Source of the DNA: CAZILN01 sp964540005
Lineage (GTDB): Bacteria; Bacteroidota; Bacteroidia; Bacteroidales; SM23-62
DNA length: 64,000 nt
Reading direction: 5' to 3'
NCBI GenBank assembly: GCA_964540005.1
Contig: CAZILN010000275.1
Span: forward strand, 1-64,000
Shown one piece after another: positions 1-8,513 of this stretch; within the stretch, counting starts at the first letter, position 1; every line of letters begins with the position of its first letter. The notes under the pieces are model-generated. The model was not told the origin of the DNA, did not search any database, and saw only the letters and a program-made list of their open reading frames with translations. Both the position numbers and the translations under genes were made by a program.

Positions 1-257
1 CCTTATGAAATTTAAGAATTCATTGTTCTATAGATTACCTGAAAGTGTCAGTTCTGATGTAATTGTGCACTCCTGTCCGATTAAAATTGAGAACAAATGC
101 GAAATATTGTAATTAATTATTAATTGGACCTTACCAGGAACTCTATGCTTGTTTAAATGTAAATAATTTTTATCGTATAATCTGAACCTCCTTCTTTCAG
201 AAAGGCATTCTGCCGCATCCATATCATTGCTGATGTTTATCCACTTTATAAAAATAT
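1..257. other. Unassigned left edge
   Basis: AT-rich stretch before the first gene. I see no open frame with recognisable protein character on either strand and no clear RNA gene. It probably contains the 3' flank of an upstream gene outside the window plus the promoter region of the kinase gene at 285. Confidence 0.4.
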
Positions 258-265
258 TATCTTTG
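258..265 (+). promoter_or_regulatory. Bacteroidota -7 box (TATCTTTG)
   Basis: TATCTTTG matches the TAnnTTTG -7 element of Bacteroidota promoters and lies 19 bases before the GTG start of the heptose kinase gene. I do not see a well-placed -33 TTG, so this is a half-match. Confidence 0.45.
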
Positions 266-284
266 ATCTCCTTAAAAATTAATT

Positions 285-1280
285 GTGAAGCTCAGTGATT
301 TAGATAAATACTTCAGTAAGTTCAATGATCTGAAGATCCTTGTTGTGGGGGATGTAATGATCGATTCCTATATATGGGGAAGTGTTGAGAGGATTTCGCC
401 CGAAGCACCCGTGCCCGTGGTGAGTATTCACAGCCAGGAAAAAAGGCTGGGAGGGGTAGCAAATGTAGCTCTGAATATTAAAGCGATGGGAGCCAGTCCC
501 ATACTTTGTTCAGTTATTGGTGATGATGAAAAAAAGGATGAATTCATATCCCTGTTAACAGAGGAAGAGCTGACTGATATAGGGCTCATAGTTGATAAAT
601 CAAGGATGACAACGATTAAAACCAGGGTTATCAGTAGTCACCAGCATTTACTCAGAATTGATGAGGAAATTGATTACAGTCTTGCACCCAGGGTTGAAAG
701 TAAATTTATTGAGCAAATAACTGAATTACTGAAGACAGGCAACATTGATGCCATGGTTTTCCAGGACTATGATAAGGGGATCATAACCCACAAGCTGATC
801 CATGCTGTGGTGACGCTTGCAAACAGCCTTAAAATACCTGCCCTGGCTGACCCCAAAAGGAGAAATTTCATGGAATACAGGAACATCAGCCTTTTCAAAC
901 CTAATTTCATAGAGTTCCTGGACGGCTTGCATGTAGATGTCAGTAAAAGCGATTATGAGGCCATTTTTGATGTTGCAAAAAGACATCTGCATGATAAACA
1001 GGGCATTGAAAGTATATTGATCACTTTATCAGAATTAGGTATTTTTGTCAGCGAACCAGATTCATTCAGGAATATACCGGCTGAGATAAGGGATATTGCA
1101 GATGTTTCCGGGGCAGGGGATACCGTAATATCAGTAGCCGGTGTATGCCACGCAGCCGGGATGGATGTTGTACTGACTGCCAAAATAGCCAACCTGGCCG
1201 GTGGCCTGGTTTGTGAAAAATTAGGAGTTGTTCCAATTGATAAAAAGGAACTGTATGAGAAAGTTGCACGCAGTGCATAG
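285..1280 (+). CDS. rfaE1: PfkB-family D-glycero-beta-D-manno-heptose-7-phosphate kinase (RfaE1/HldE kinase domain)
   Basis: This 331-residue cytosolic sugar kinase is predicted to phosphorylate heptose 7-phosphate at O-1 in ADP-heptose synthesis for lipopolysaccharide core. The PfkB signatures are visible: a GGVAN glycine-rich substrate/lid region at residues 56-60 and DVSGAGDT at 273-280, in which the Asp of GAGD is the expected catalytic base. The length equals the kinase half of HldE, so the nucleotidyltransferase domain must be encoded elsewhere. Translation starts at GTG 285: an in-frame TAA lies at 273 and no ATG is nearby. A sugar kinase with another substrate is possible, but the resemblance to RfaE domain I is strong. 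Confidence 0.85.
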   Translation: MKLSDLDKYFSKFNDLKILVVGDVMIDSYIWGSVERISPEAPVPVVSIHSQEKRLGGVANVALNIKAMGASPILCSVIGDDEKKDEFISLLTEEELTDIGLIVDKSRMTTIKTRVISSHQHLLRIDEEIDYSLAPRVESKFIEQITELLKTGNIDAMVFQDYDKGIITHKLIHAVVTLANSLKIPALADPKRRNFMEYRNISLFKPNFIEFLDGLHVDVSKSDYEAIFDVAKRHLHDKQGIESILITLSELGIFVSEPDSFRNIPAEIRDIADVSGAGDTVISVAGVCHAAGMDVVLTAKIANLAGGLVCEKLGVVPIDKKELYEKVARSA

Positions 1281-1343
1281 GCTTATTTAATTTAAGTCCA
1301 CCCATGGAAGATCACGCCAGTAATCTTCTCACCCCGACACTAC

Positions 1344-1389
1344 AGGACTTCTTTCAAATTTTGGAGGGAGTCCTTTCTTTTTGCCCTCC
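1344..1389 (+). terminator. Putative terminator after the heptose kinase gene
   Basis: AGGACT (1344-1349) pairs with AGTCCT (1369-1374), followed by TTCTTTTT. An alternative pairing of GGAGGG (1363-1368) with CCCTCC (1384-1389) encloses the T-rich run. The stem is short and the loop long, so termination here is plausible but weakly supported. Confidence 0.35.
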
Positions 1390-1503
1390 CCACAGCCTCC
1401 TGTATCCACAAGCACCGCCTTCACCCTCAGTAACAATAAAAAATAAGGAAGAAAAATTGAATAATTAACATATGTGCATTATATTTGTTTTAATATGTAC
1501 ACT

Positions 1504-1935
1504 ATGTCAAGGCCACAATATAATAGAATCGTACATGAATCACCTCTGTTTACCGAAATTAAACAAAACGGGGTAAGAGGACATAATCTAAAACCAATTG
1601 TTTTAACACTTGATGAATTTGAAGCCTTTCGATTGGCTTATCAATTGGGCTTTTCACATGCTTCAGCAGCTGATGAAATGGAGATTTCCTGATCTACGTT
1701 TTCCCGGTTGATTGAAAAGGCAAGGAAAAATATTGCTGATTTTATTATCCAGGGAAGGCTGCTTACTATTGAAGGAGGTACTGTGCATTTCAGAGTTAAT
1801 ATCATCCAATGCAAAAATTGTGGGCATATGTTCAAAATAAGTCTTAAACAAAAAATCAAAGAGTGTCCTGAATGTCATTCAAACAATATTATGAATATGG
1901 CCGGATATTTTGGCCATGGTAAATGTTGTATGTAA
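1504..1935 (+). pseudogene. DUF134-family DNA-binding protein with in-frame TGA
   Basis: One reading frame of 144 codons is interrupted by TGA at 1690-1692 (codon 63). The part before it starts MSRPQYNRIV and carries LTLDEFEAFRLA; the part after it reads STFSRLIEKARKNIADFI. Together they match the DUF134 helix-turn-helix family, in which the stop position is normally Arg inside S-R-x-T-F; a CGA to TGA change explains it. A C-terminal zinc ribbon follows (CKNC and CPEC pairs) with a GHGKCC tail. I chose ATG 1504 because the family begins M-x-RP; an in-frame ATG at 1495 is an alternative. DUF134 genes often sit beside DUF5320, NifX-like and Mrp genes, as here. Loss of function is the simplest reading; a sequencing error remains possible. 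Confidence 0.75.
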
Positions 1936-1950
1936 TACATTATTAAAAAA

Positions 1951-1956
1951 AGGAGG
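1951..1956 (+). promoter_or_regulatory. Strong Shine-Dalgarno (AGGAGG)
   Basis: AGGAGG sits five bases before ATG 1962. Such a perfect site is unusual for Bacteroidota and fixes the ancestral start of the DUF5320 gene, whose reading frame is now lost directly after that ATG. Confidence 0.7.
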
Positions 1957-1961
1957 TAATT

Positions 1962-2278
1962 ATGCAAGAGGTGACAGAACAGGTCCATCGGGTGAAGGTC
2001 CAAAAACAGGAAGAGGGATGGGATATTGTACGGGTAATGATCAACCTGGTTATATGACCCCGCAATGGAATTGGGGAGGAGGATATGGAAGGCGATTCCG
2101 CGGTGGCCCTGGTTATGGTTGGGGAGGCGGATTTGGATTCAGGCATGGCTATGAAAATTATTACTATGGAAATGTCACTGATGTATCTGAAAAGACATTG
2201 ATTGAAAACGAAATCAGGATTCTTAAAGATAAGTTGTCCACACTTGAAGATCGTTTATCAAACACCAAAGAGAAGTAA
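1962..2278 (+). pseudogene. DUF5320-type glycine-rich protein, frameshifted at codon 2
   Basis: The conserved N-terminal core ARGDRTGPSGEGPKTGRGMG, then a Gly/Tyr/Arg-rich stretch and a C-terminal coiled coil (ENEIRILKDKLSTLEDRL), is that of DUF5320 proteins, which start M-P-R-G-D-R-T-G-P. The ATG that follows the perfect Shine-Dalgarno is in a different frame: ATG-C-A-AGA-GGT is one base short of ATG-CNA-AGA-GGT. The core frame stays open upstream into the DUF134 3' end, so an out-of-frame start at ATG 1910 is formally possible but unlikely. The family is small, of unknown function, and usually sits with NifX-like and Mrp genes. Confidence 0.65.
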
Positions 2279-2349
2279 TTAAAACAAAAGATACAAGTTA
2301 CACTATCAAATGCCTGTTTCTTTTGGGTCAGTAACTAAATTCAGGTATC

Positions 2350-2578
2350 ATGATCAGATCTGGAAACGGCATGCAGATGGGCCCGGGTAAAGGATCCGGT
2401 CCTGGTGCAGGGCAAGGCCGGAATAAAGATGGTTCCTATGGAACAGGTGGGTATTGTATTTTGAACAAAGTGTGGCGAAAAAATCTCACACAGGAGAGGA
2501 GTAAAATGTACTACTCTAAAATGTCCCCAATGTGGACATACCATGATCAGGGAAGAGATGGTCCGGGATAAGATATAG
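2350..2578 (+). pseudogene. Glycine-rich zinc-ribbon protein, frameshifted
   Basis: The first half (GNGMQMGPGKGSGPGAGQG, then YGTGGYCI) and the second half in another frame (KCGEKISHRRGVKC, then LKCPQCGHTMIRE, stop at 2576-2578) together form a small protein with a Gly-rich head and a Cys-rich ribbon. Around position 2460 an indel in the sequence TATTTTGAACAAAG moves the frame and removes the expected second Cys of the first CxC pair. The observed frame runs instead to a stop at 2571. It belongs with the frameshifted gene before it. No function is known. Confidence 0.6.
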
Positions 2579-2688
2579 TGCTTATTGCTTAATTTTCATT
2601 TGAATCATGCAGGTACATTGGCTTCACTGGGCTTTTATACTTGGTCTCCTGTAGCTTGCTTCGAGAAGAAATCTAAAACTATTGTATC

Positions 2689-3015
2689 ATGAAAAAGCTA
2701 ATAAATCTTTTTGATCAGTTAAACTGGGAAAAGGCGGACAATTATCCAAAGGGTACATTCAAGAAAACTCTTAGGGATGAAGATGGGGCTAAGACAATTT
2801 TACTAAAATTACCGACCGGATTTAGAATGGAACCTCACTCCCATATTACAACAGAACAAAATGTTGTACTTAAAGGCGCCTATACATATGAGGATACAAC
2901 ATATTCGGAAGGTTCCTACCAGATTTTTTATGCCCATGAAGAACATGGCCCCTTTTATTCTAAAGAAGGTGCATTGGTTCTGGTTATATGGGATCCGTAT
3001 AAAGCAGCTGAATAG
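2689..3015 (+). CDS. Small cupin-domain protein
   Basis: A 108-residue single-domain cupin. Metal-binding histidines are visible in MEPHSHITTEQNVVL (HxH with a downstream Glu) and in HEEHGPF, within a beta-rich frame. It resembles the ChrR/anti-sigma-type cupins that bind a divalent metal, but no specific ligand or reaction can be assigned. It lies between the broken zinc-ribbon gene and the 10TM exporter; a role in sensing or buffering a metal or oxyanion would fit the neighbour but is inference. Confidence 0.6.
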   Translation: MKKLINLFDQLNWEKADNYPKGTFKKTLRDEDGAKTILLKLPTGFRMEPHSHITTEQNVVLKGAYTYEDTTYSEGSYQIFYAHEEHGPFYSKEGALVLVIWDPYKAAE

Positions 3016-3037
3016 CCCGTAATTATCAATTTACGGG
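3016..3037 (+). terminator. Hairpin between cupin and exporter genes
   Basis: CCCGTAA (3016-3022) pairs perfectly with TTACGGG (3031-3037) around an eight-base loop, directly after the cupin stop codon. No T-run follows, so it may be an mRNA 3'-end stabiliser or weak terminator rather than a classic rho-independent site. Confidence 0.4.
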
Positions 3038-3056
3038 TCCAAACCAATATTAAACA

Positions 3057-4088
3057 ATGATAGCTGAAGCAGGCATTGTCCTAAGACAGACTTTTTTGAT
3101 CACCGGTTTTGTTTTTATAATGATGCTTGTTATTGAATATATCAATGTACAAACAAAGGGTCTGTGGCAAACGCAATTGTTGGGGAATAAATGGAAACAA
3201 TACATTTTTGCCGCGTTGCTTGGTGTGATACCAGGTTGCCTGGGGGCTTTTACGGCCGTTTCACTGTTTTCTCACAGGTTAATATCTTTTGGCGCAATCG
3301 TTACTACAATGATAGCAACCAGTGGTGATGAGGCTTTTGTTATGTTTGCAATGTTTCCTCAAAAAGCACTGTTATTAACGACCATAATATTTGGCATAAG
3401 TATTATTGCAGGATATGTTGCTGACAGGATTCCTTGTTCGAACAAATTTATGATCAGATTCTCCAATAGCGAATTCCCGTTACACGAGGAAGATCAATGC
3501 AAATGCTTTCAGAAAGATAAATTTTTGACAAATATCATTAAACCATCTATTTACCGAGTGGTATTAATGATCCTGATTATATCGCTAATTATTGCCATTG
3601 CTACAGGTATACTTGCCGCCAAAGCAGAAATGTGGATTAAGATTTCTCTGATACTCGCCATTATGTTTTCGCTTTTCATTGTGATAAGTGTCCCTGAACA
3701 TTTTCTAAAAGAACACTTATGGGATCATATTGTAAAGATTCATATCCCAAAAATATTTCTATGGACTTTTGGGACCCTTCTGGTTGTTCATATATTATTG
3801 AATTTTATTGATATTGAGTCGTGGATTAGTGATAATGTACTGATAATGCTTCTACTGGCAGTATTCATAGGAATTATCCCTGAATCGGGGCCGCATTTGA
3901 TCTTTGTTACTTTGTATGCAGGGGGAATGATCCCCTTCAGCATACTTCTGGCCAGTTCAATATCACAGGATGGACATGGTTCTCTCCCTTTGCTTGCAGA
4001 ATCAAAAAGTGGATTTCTGTATGTTAAAACCGCTAATATGATTGTCGCTTTTATAGTCGGATTAGCAGGATATGTAATGAGATTTTAA
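3057..4088 (+). CDS. Putative 10TM heavy-metal exporter (ArsP_2 / arsenic-manganese efflux family)
   Basis: A 343-residue integral membrane protein with about ten hydrophobic segments. Family hallmarks are the repeated motif region LGVIPGCLGAFTAVSLFSH, the acidic pair in TSGDEAFVMFAMFPQKA, and the second-half echo IGIIPESGPHLIFV followed by SQDGHGSLPLLAESK. A hydrophilic loop in the middle carries HEEDQCKC, a plausible metal-binding site. The family (PF11449-like) is annotated variously as arsenic efflux or manganese transport; substrate cannot be told from sequence. It is followed after 14 bases by the FMN oxidoreductase gene, suggesting co-transcription. Confidence 0.7.
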   Translation: MIAEAGIVLRQTFLITGFVFIMMLVIEYINVQTKGLWQTQLLGNKWKQYIFAALLGVIPGCLGAFTAVSLFSHRLISFGAIVTTMIATSGDEAFVMFAMFPQKALLLTTIIFGISIIAGYVADRIPCSNKFMIRFSNSEFPLHEEDQCKCFQKDKFLTNIIKPSIYRVVLMILIISLIIAIATGILAAKAEMWIKISLILAIMFSLFIVISVPEHFLKEHLWDHIVKIHIPKIFLWTFGTLLVVHILLNFIDIESWISDNVLIMLLLAVFIGIIPESGPHLIFVTLYAGGMIPFSILLASSISQDGHGSLPLLAESKSGFLYVKTANMIVAFIVGLAGYVMRF

Positions 4089-4102
4089 AAAACAATTGCA
4101 GG

Positions 4103-5962
4103 ATGATAGAATTAAAAAACAGATTCATTCTTGCTCCAGTCAAACTTGGTTATAGTGATGGAACGGGAGCGGTAACTGACAGGCATTTGCAATTTTACAA
4201 ACGGAGAAACCAGAATATCGGAGCCATGATCCCCGAACCTTTTTATATAGATGCAGGTTTGAGGGAGTTACCAACCCAATTGGGTATCGATAATGATGAT
4301 AAAATTGAAGGAATTCGTAAGCTTACAGACATCATTCATCGGCATGGAGCCAAAGCCATTGCCCATTTAAACCATCCGGGGAGAATGGCTAGTCCGATGA
4401 TACCCGGAAATTATTTCTGGTCATCAACTACCCGGGCTTGCGAAAATGGAGGAGCTGTGCCTGAAAAAATGGAAAGGAGAATGATGGACAGTGTCATTCA
4501 ACTTTTTACAGATGCAGCCAGGAGAGCCGTTATTTCAGGATTTGATTTGATCGAACTTCAACTCGGACATGGCTATTTGCTAGCTCAGTTTTTATCACCT
4601 CAAGTCAACAATCGCAGGGATGAATATGGGGGAGACCTTGAAAACAGATTCCGATTTCCGCTGGAGGTGGTTCAGGCCGTAATAAGTGCTGTTGATATCC
4701 CGGTAATTATACGAATCAGCGGAGATGAAATGACCCCCAAAGGCTTTCATATCGGTGAAATGGTTCATTTTGCACAAACTATGGAGAAGAATGGAGCAGC
4801 AGCCATTCACGTCTCCGCCGGATCTGTTTGTTCAACACCCCCATGGTTCTTCCAGCACATGTTTGTTTCGAAAGGAAAAACATGGGATTTTGCAGATACC
4901 ATCCGTAGAGAAATTGATATACCGGTGATCTACGTTGGAAGGATCAATACAAAAGATGACATAGATTCGCTGTTCAATAAACACAAAGCAGAATATCTTG
5001 CCATTGGACGATCTTTAATTGCCGATCCTGATTTTACAGGGAAATATCTTGGAACGGTAGAAGGCAATATAGCACCCTGTTTGGCCTGTGCAGAAGGTTG
5101 TCTGGGTGGAGTTAAATCGGGTCATGGACTTCAATGCCTTGTAAATCCGGAAGTTGGTAAGGAGTCAGATATGATAAGAAAAACAAGGCACTGTAAGAAA
5201 TTTGCAGTTGTTGGTGGTGGATTGGCAGGTATGGAGGCTGCCATTATCCTGAGGAAACGCGGACACACAGTTGACCTTTATGAAAAAGATAAATTAGGCG
5301 GGCAATTCAATTTAGCACCTTTAACTCCACATAAAAAATCAATGGCACCATTGGTGCCATATTTTATTGAGGAGCTAATAAATAATGATATAAGCGTAAT
5401 TTTTAAAGAGGCTACAGTATCAGATATAATATCTAAATATGATGGTGTGATTTTAGCAACAGGTTCTAAACTGGCTATGCCAAAGATTTCAGGATTGGAT
5501 AAATTCTATGGTGCAAAAATACTTTTGGAAAAGAATCTTCCAAAAAACAAAAGAGTATTGATCATTGGGGGCGGCCTTATTGGGGTTGACATAGCCACAG
5601 CATTAATTCCATTGGATAACCAGGTTATTATAGTCAAAAGAACCACCGATTTTGGAGAAGATATGGAGATGATTGCAAAGATTTTATCCTTAAAAATATT
5701 GGAGGAAAAAGGAACTATTTTTAGTGATCATACTTTTATAAAGAAAATTGAAGGCAAAACGATTTCAGCTGAAAGAGACGGAAAGAAAATTCAATTTGAA
5801 AATATAGATGTTGTAGTGGTTTCAACAGGCATGAAAAGTTATAATCCCCTTAAAAAAGAGCTGACAGGAAAGATGCCTGTTTATGTGATCGGTGATGCCA
5901 GGGATCCCGGTAATGCTCAGGATTCGATACACGGTGCTTATGAATGCGTAAAAACTTTATAA
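4103..5962 (+). CDS. NADH:flavin oxidoreductase / 2,4-dienoyl-CoA reductase-type FMN-4Fe4S-FAD enzyme
   Basis: A 619-residue soluble enzyme with an N-terminal old-yellow-enzyme TIM barrel for FMN (about residues 1-320; LQLGHGYLLAQFLSP and YGGDLENRFRFP are family motifs). Then comes a 4Fe-4S cysteine set (C326, C329, C333, C345) and a C-terminal FAD/NAD module with VVGGGLAGMEAA and a second dinucleotide fold IIGGGLIGVDIA. Electrons pass from NAD(P)H through FAD and the cluster to FMN, reducing an activated C=C bond. The substrate is unknown; relatives include dienoyl-CoA reductase and trimethylamine dehydrogenase-like enzymes. Cluster dependence fits an anaerobic island that also encodes Mrp. 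Confidence 0.8.
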   Translation: MIELKNRFILAPVKLGYSDGTGAVTDRHLQFYKRRNQNIGAMIPEPFYIDAGLRELPTQLGIDNDDKIEGIRKLTDIIHRHGAKAIAHLNHPGRMASPMIPGNYFWSSTTRACENGGAVPEKMERRMMDSVIQLFTDAARRAVISGFDLIELQLGHGYLLAQFLSPQVNNRRDEYGGDLENRFRFPLEVVQAVISAVDIPVIIRISGDEMTPKGFHIGEMVHFAQTMEKNGAAAIHVSAGSVCSTPPWFFQHMFVSKGKTWDFADTIRREIDIPVIYVGRINTKDDIDSLFNKHKAEYLAIGRSLIADPDFTGKYLGTVEGNIAPCLACAEGCLGGVKSGHGLQCLVNPEVGKESDMIRKTRHCKKFAVVGGGLAGMEAAIILRKRGHTVDLYEKDKLGGQFNLAPLTPHKKSMAPLVPYFIEELINNDISVIFKEATVSDIISKYDGVILATGSKLAMPKISGLDKFYGAKILLEKNLPKNKRVLIIGGGLIGVDIATALIPLDNQVIIVKRTTDFGEDMEMIAKILSLKILEEKGTIFSDHTFIKKIEGKTISAERDGKKIQFENIDVVVVSTGMKSYNPLKKELTGKMPVYVIGDARDPGNAQDSIHGAYECVKTL

Positions 5963-6048
5963 CATGAACTTTGAGCATGTAGCATCAACAATTACTGCAG
6001 CAAGAAGATTTTTAATATGATTATATGAATTGATCAGGTTAAATAAAT

Positions 6049-6055
6049 GGAGGAG
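6049..6055 (+). promoter_or_regulatory. Strong Shine-Dalgarno deciding the mrp start (GGAGGAG)
   Basis: GGAGGAG lies six bases before ATG 6062 and overlaps the other candidate ATG at 6047. The spacing favours translation from 6062. Confidence 0.6.
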
Positions 6056-6061
6056 TTTATT

Positions 6062-6898
6062 ATGCTAAAAGAAGAGCAAAGTAAAAAGATTGAACTTGAG
6101 AATCAAAAAATCACCGAAAAAATGCAGCACATTAAACATCGCATTGTGGTATTTAGCGGCAAAGGAGGTGTTGGCAAAACAACGGTGAGTGTGAATCTTG
6201 CATATGGATTGCATCTTCATGGCCATAAAATCGGGATTCTTGATGCAGATGTAACAGGGCCTAATGTTCCTAAAATGATAGGCATTAAGGATAAATTACA
6301 TGTTCTGGAAAACAAAATTATTCCACAAGAAGGCAATGGTGTCAAGGTTGTTTCTATGGCTAATTTATTATCACCTGATCAGGCAGTTATTTGGCGGGGA
6401 CCAATGCGCTCAAAATTGTTGAATCAATTCTTAGGAGATGTCGAATGGGGTAATCTGGATTATCTGGTAGCGGATTTGCCTCCTGGTACAGGTGATGAAA
6501 TCCTTACCATAACTCAAAATATGAAACCGGATATGGCTATCATCGTAACCACACCTCAGGAAGTATCATTAGTAGATTCTGCCAGGGCTATCAATATGGC
6601 AAAAAAAATGAAAATCCCCAGAATAGCCCTCATAGAAAATATGTCCGGATTAGTATGTCCGCAATGCGGTTACCAGATTGATTTGTTTGGTATTGGTGGT
6701 GGTGAAAAGCAGGCTGAAGAAACAAAAATCACCTATTTAGGTGCAATACCAATTAATCTTGAGGTGCGAAAACTAGCAGATGAAGGGAAACTGGTCATTA
6801 TGGAAAATGAGGAAGCTGATATATCTATCACGATTTTTCAAATTGTCAGGGAAATCGAAGATCTGTGCAATGAAAACAGAAAAACTTTAATGTCTTAA
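6062..6898 (+). CDS. mrp: Mrp/NBP35-type P-loop ATPase, Fe-S cluster carrier
   Basis: A 278-residue cytosolic ATPase of the ApbC/Mrp/NBP35 group that binds and delivers 4Fe-4S clusters. A deviant Walker A GKGGVGKT spans residues 33-40, LPPGTGDE is the Mrp switch motif, and the C199/C202 pair in CPQCG is the cluster-binding site. The start was placed at ATG 6062 because of the GGAGGAG six bases upstream; ATG 6047 would add five residues. Several neighbours need clusters: the FMN oxidoreductase, two radical SAM enzymes and the family-4 uracil-DNA glycosylase. A second copy of its last 40 or so codons occurs at 14797-14922. Confidence 0.88.
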   Translation: MLKEEQSKKIELENQKITEKMQHIKHRIVVFSGKGGVGKTTVSVNLAYGLHLHGHKIGILDADVTGPNVPKMIGIKDKLHVLENKIIPQEGNGVKVVSMANLLSPDQAVIWRGPMRSKLLNQFLGDVEWGNLDYLVADLPPGTGDEILTITQNMKPDMAIIVTTPQEVSLVDSARAINMAKKMKIPRIALIENMSGLVCPQCGYQIDLFGIGGGEKQAEETKITYLGAIPINLEVRKLADEGKLVIMENEEADISITIFQIVREIEDLCNENRKTLMS

Positions 6899-6925
6899 GT
6901 AGTAGAAATATAATAGTAAAACACC

Positions 6926-8500
6926 ATGAAAATCAGTCATGTAAATGAAATGAGGGATATGGATCGCAGAGCCATAGAAGAATATGGTATTGGCCAGGAT
7001 ATTCTCATGGAAAATGCTGGTCAGGCTGCTTATTTTACTATTTTGAAAGAGTTTGGAATCAAAAATAAAACCTTTGTGACCTTTTGTGGCGTTGGCCATA
7101 ATGGCGGCGACGGATTAGTGGTGGCAAGGAAAATTTATTCCAATGGCGGCAAAGTAACCGTTTTTATTTTGGGTGACCACTCTAAATTCCAGGGTGCGGC
7201 AAAACAAAATTTCAACACCGTCAATAAACTGCAAATTAATGTAATAGATTTGCACGATGTTTCATTGGCATTAGAAACAATAAATAGGGCTGATGCCGTT
7301 ATCGATGCTATTTTCGGAACAGGCCTTGATCGGGCAGTAAAAGGCATATATGAAGATGTTGTTCGTGTGATCAACGCAAGCCAGAAAATTGTATTCAGTA
7401 TTGATATCCCCTCTGGCATTCATGGAGATACTGGACAAATAATGGGTACAGCGGTGAAGGCAGATTATACAACCACTTTTGGTTTACCAAAAATAGGCAA
7501 CCTGCTTTACCCCGGATTTGAAATGGGAGGTAAATTGTATGTCACACATATCTCTTTTCCACCCGTTATGCAGGATTCAAATCACCTGAAAATTGCCACA
7601 AATGATCCTGCACCTCTTCATGCAAGAAGTAAAGATACCCACAAGGGTGACTATGGAAAAGTATTATTCATTGCCGGATCATCCAATTATCTAGGGGCAC
7701 CCTATTTTGCCGCTCAATCATTTTTAAAAGCCGGGGGTGGTCTCTCTTTTTTAGCAACACCCGGGAATGTTGCATCCTTTATTGGAAACAAGGGGAGTGA
7801 AATCGTTCTTAGACCCCTAAAAAGCACACCTTCAGGCAGTATCAGTCTTGACAATAAACAGGAAATTTTACAATTTTCCGAATATGTAGATATGGTAGTC
7901 ATTGGGCCAGGATTATCTACGAATAGCGAAACAATGACCCTGGTAAGAGAGCTATGTGTTGAGATTAGAAAGCCATTGCTTATTGACGGAGATGGGATAA
8001 CTGCTGTTGCCGATGACTGGGGATGCATTAAAAAACGAGAAGCTCCCACCATTATAACACCGCACATGGGCGAAATGGCAAGAATTGCCAAACAAAGCAT
8101 TGGAGATGTTTCAAATAATAAAATCGATGTTTTGCAAAGAAAAGCGCAGGAACTCAATGCCACAATTGTCTTAAAAGGGGCGCATTCATTGATTGGTTAT
8201 TCGGATAAAAATGTGTTTATCAATCTCAGCGGTAATCCTGGTATGGCAACTGCCGGCAGCGGTGATGTTTTAACCGGGACCATCGCTGCTATGTTCGGAC
8301 TTGGATTTTCTATGAACGATGCGGTGCGTATGGGGGTTTTTCTACATGGTTTTGCAGGTGATCTTGCAGCTAAGGATAAAGGAGAAGATGGTATCATCGC
8401 CAGTGATATTATGGATCAGCTACCTGTGTCGATGAAAGCTTACCGTGAAGAGTTTAATTCGATCACAGAGGATTACTATCATACTATTGATACTGTTTAA
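6926..8500 (+). CDS. nnr: Bifunctional NAD(P)HX epimerase / ADP-dependent dehydratase
   Basis: A 524-residue fusion that repairs hydrated NADH and NADPH. The N-terminal YjeF_N epimerase domain (about 1-215) contains GVGHNGGDGLVVARKI and DAIFGTGLDR. The C-terminal ribokinase-like dehydratase domain (about 235-505) contains KGDYGKVLFIAGS, VVIGPGLST, LLIDGDGI, TPHMGEMARI and AGSGDVLTG. Length and domain order are normal and the frame is intact. It starts 27 bases after mrp. Nnr with an ATP-NAD kinase and a flavin reductase in the same island gives a nicotinamide-cofactor theme. Confidence 0.92.
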   Translation: MKISHVNEMRDMDRRAIEEYGIGQDILMENAGQAAYFTILKEFGIKNKTFVTFCGVGHNGGDGLVVARKIYSNGGKVTVFILGDHSKFQGAAKQNFNTVNKLQINVIDLHDVSLALETINRADAVIDAIFGTGLDRAVKGIYEDVVRVINASQKIVFSIDIPSGIHGDTGQIMGTAVKADYTTTFGLPKIGNLLYPGFEMGGKLYVTHISFPPVMQDSNHLKIATNDPAPLHARSKDTHKGDYGKVLFIAGSSNYLGAPYFAAQSFLKAGGGLSFLATPGNVASFIGNKGSEIVLRPLKSTPSGSISLDNKQEILQFSEYVDMVVIGPGLSTNSETMTLVRELCVEIRKPLLIDGDGITAVADDWGCIKKREAPTIITPHMGEMARIAKQSIGDVSNNKIDVLQRKAQELNATIVLKGAHSLIGYSDKNVFINLSGNPGMATAGSGDVLTGTIAAMFGLGFSMNDAVRMGVFLHGFAGDLAAKDKGEDGIIASDIMDQLPVSMKAYREEFNSITEDYYHTIDTV

Positions 8501-8513
8501 ATGCAAATCTATA

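Noticed and set aside
28..222. 64-codon minus-strand frame at the left edge
   Set aside because: No family resemblance, no promoter box, AT-rich composition; not enough support.
1690..1692. TGA as a selenocysteine codon
   Set aside because: The DUF134 family has Arg, not Cys, at this position, and I see no SECIS-like hairpin right after it. Decay is simpler.
1910..1961. ATG 1910 as the true start of the DUF5320 gene
   Set aside because: This start lies inside the DUF134 3' end and adds residues unrelated to the family, while the Shine-Dalgarno points to ATG 1962.
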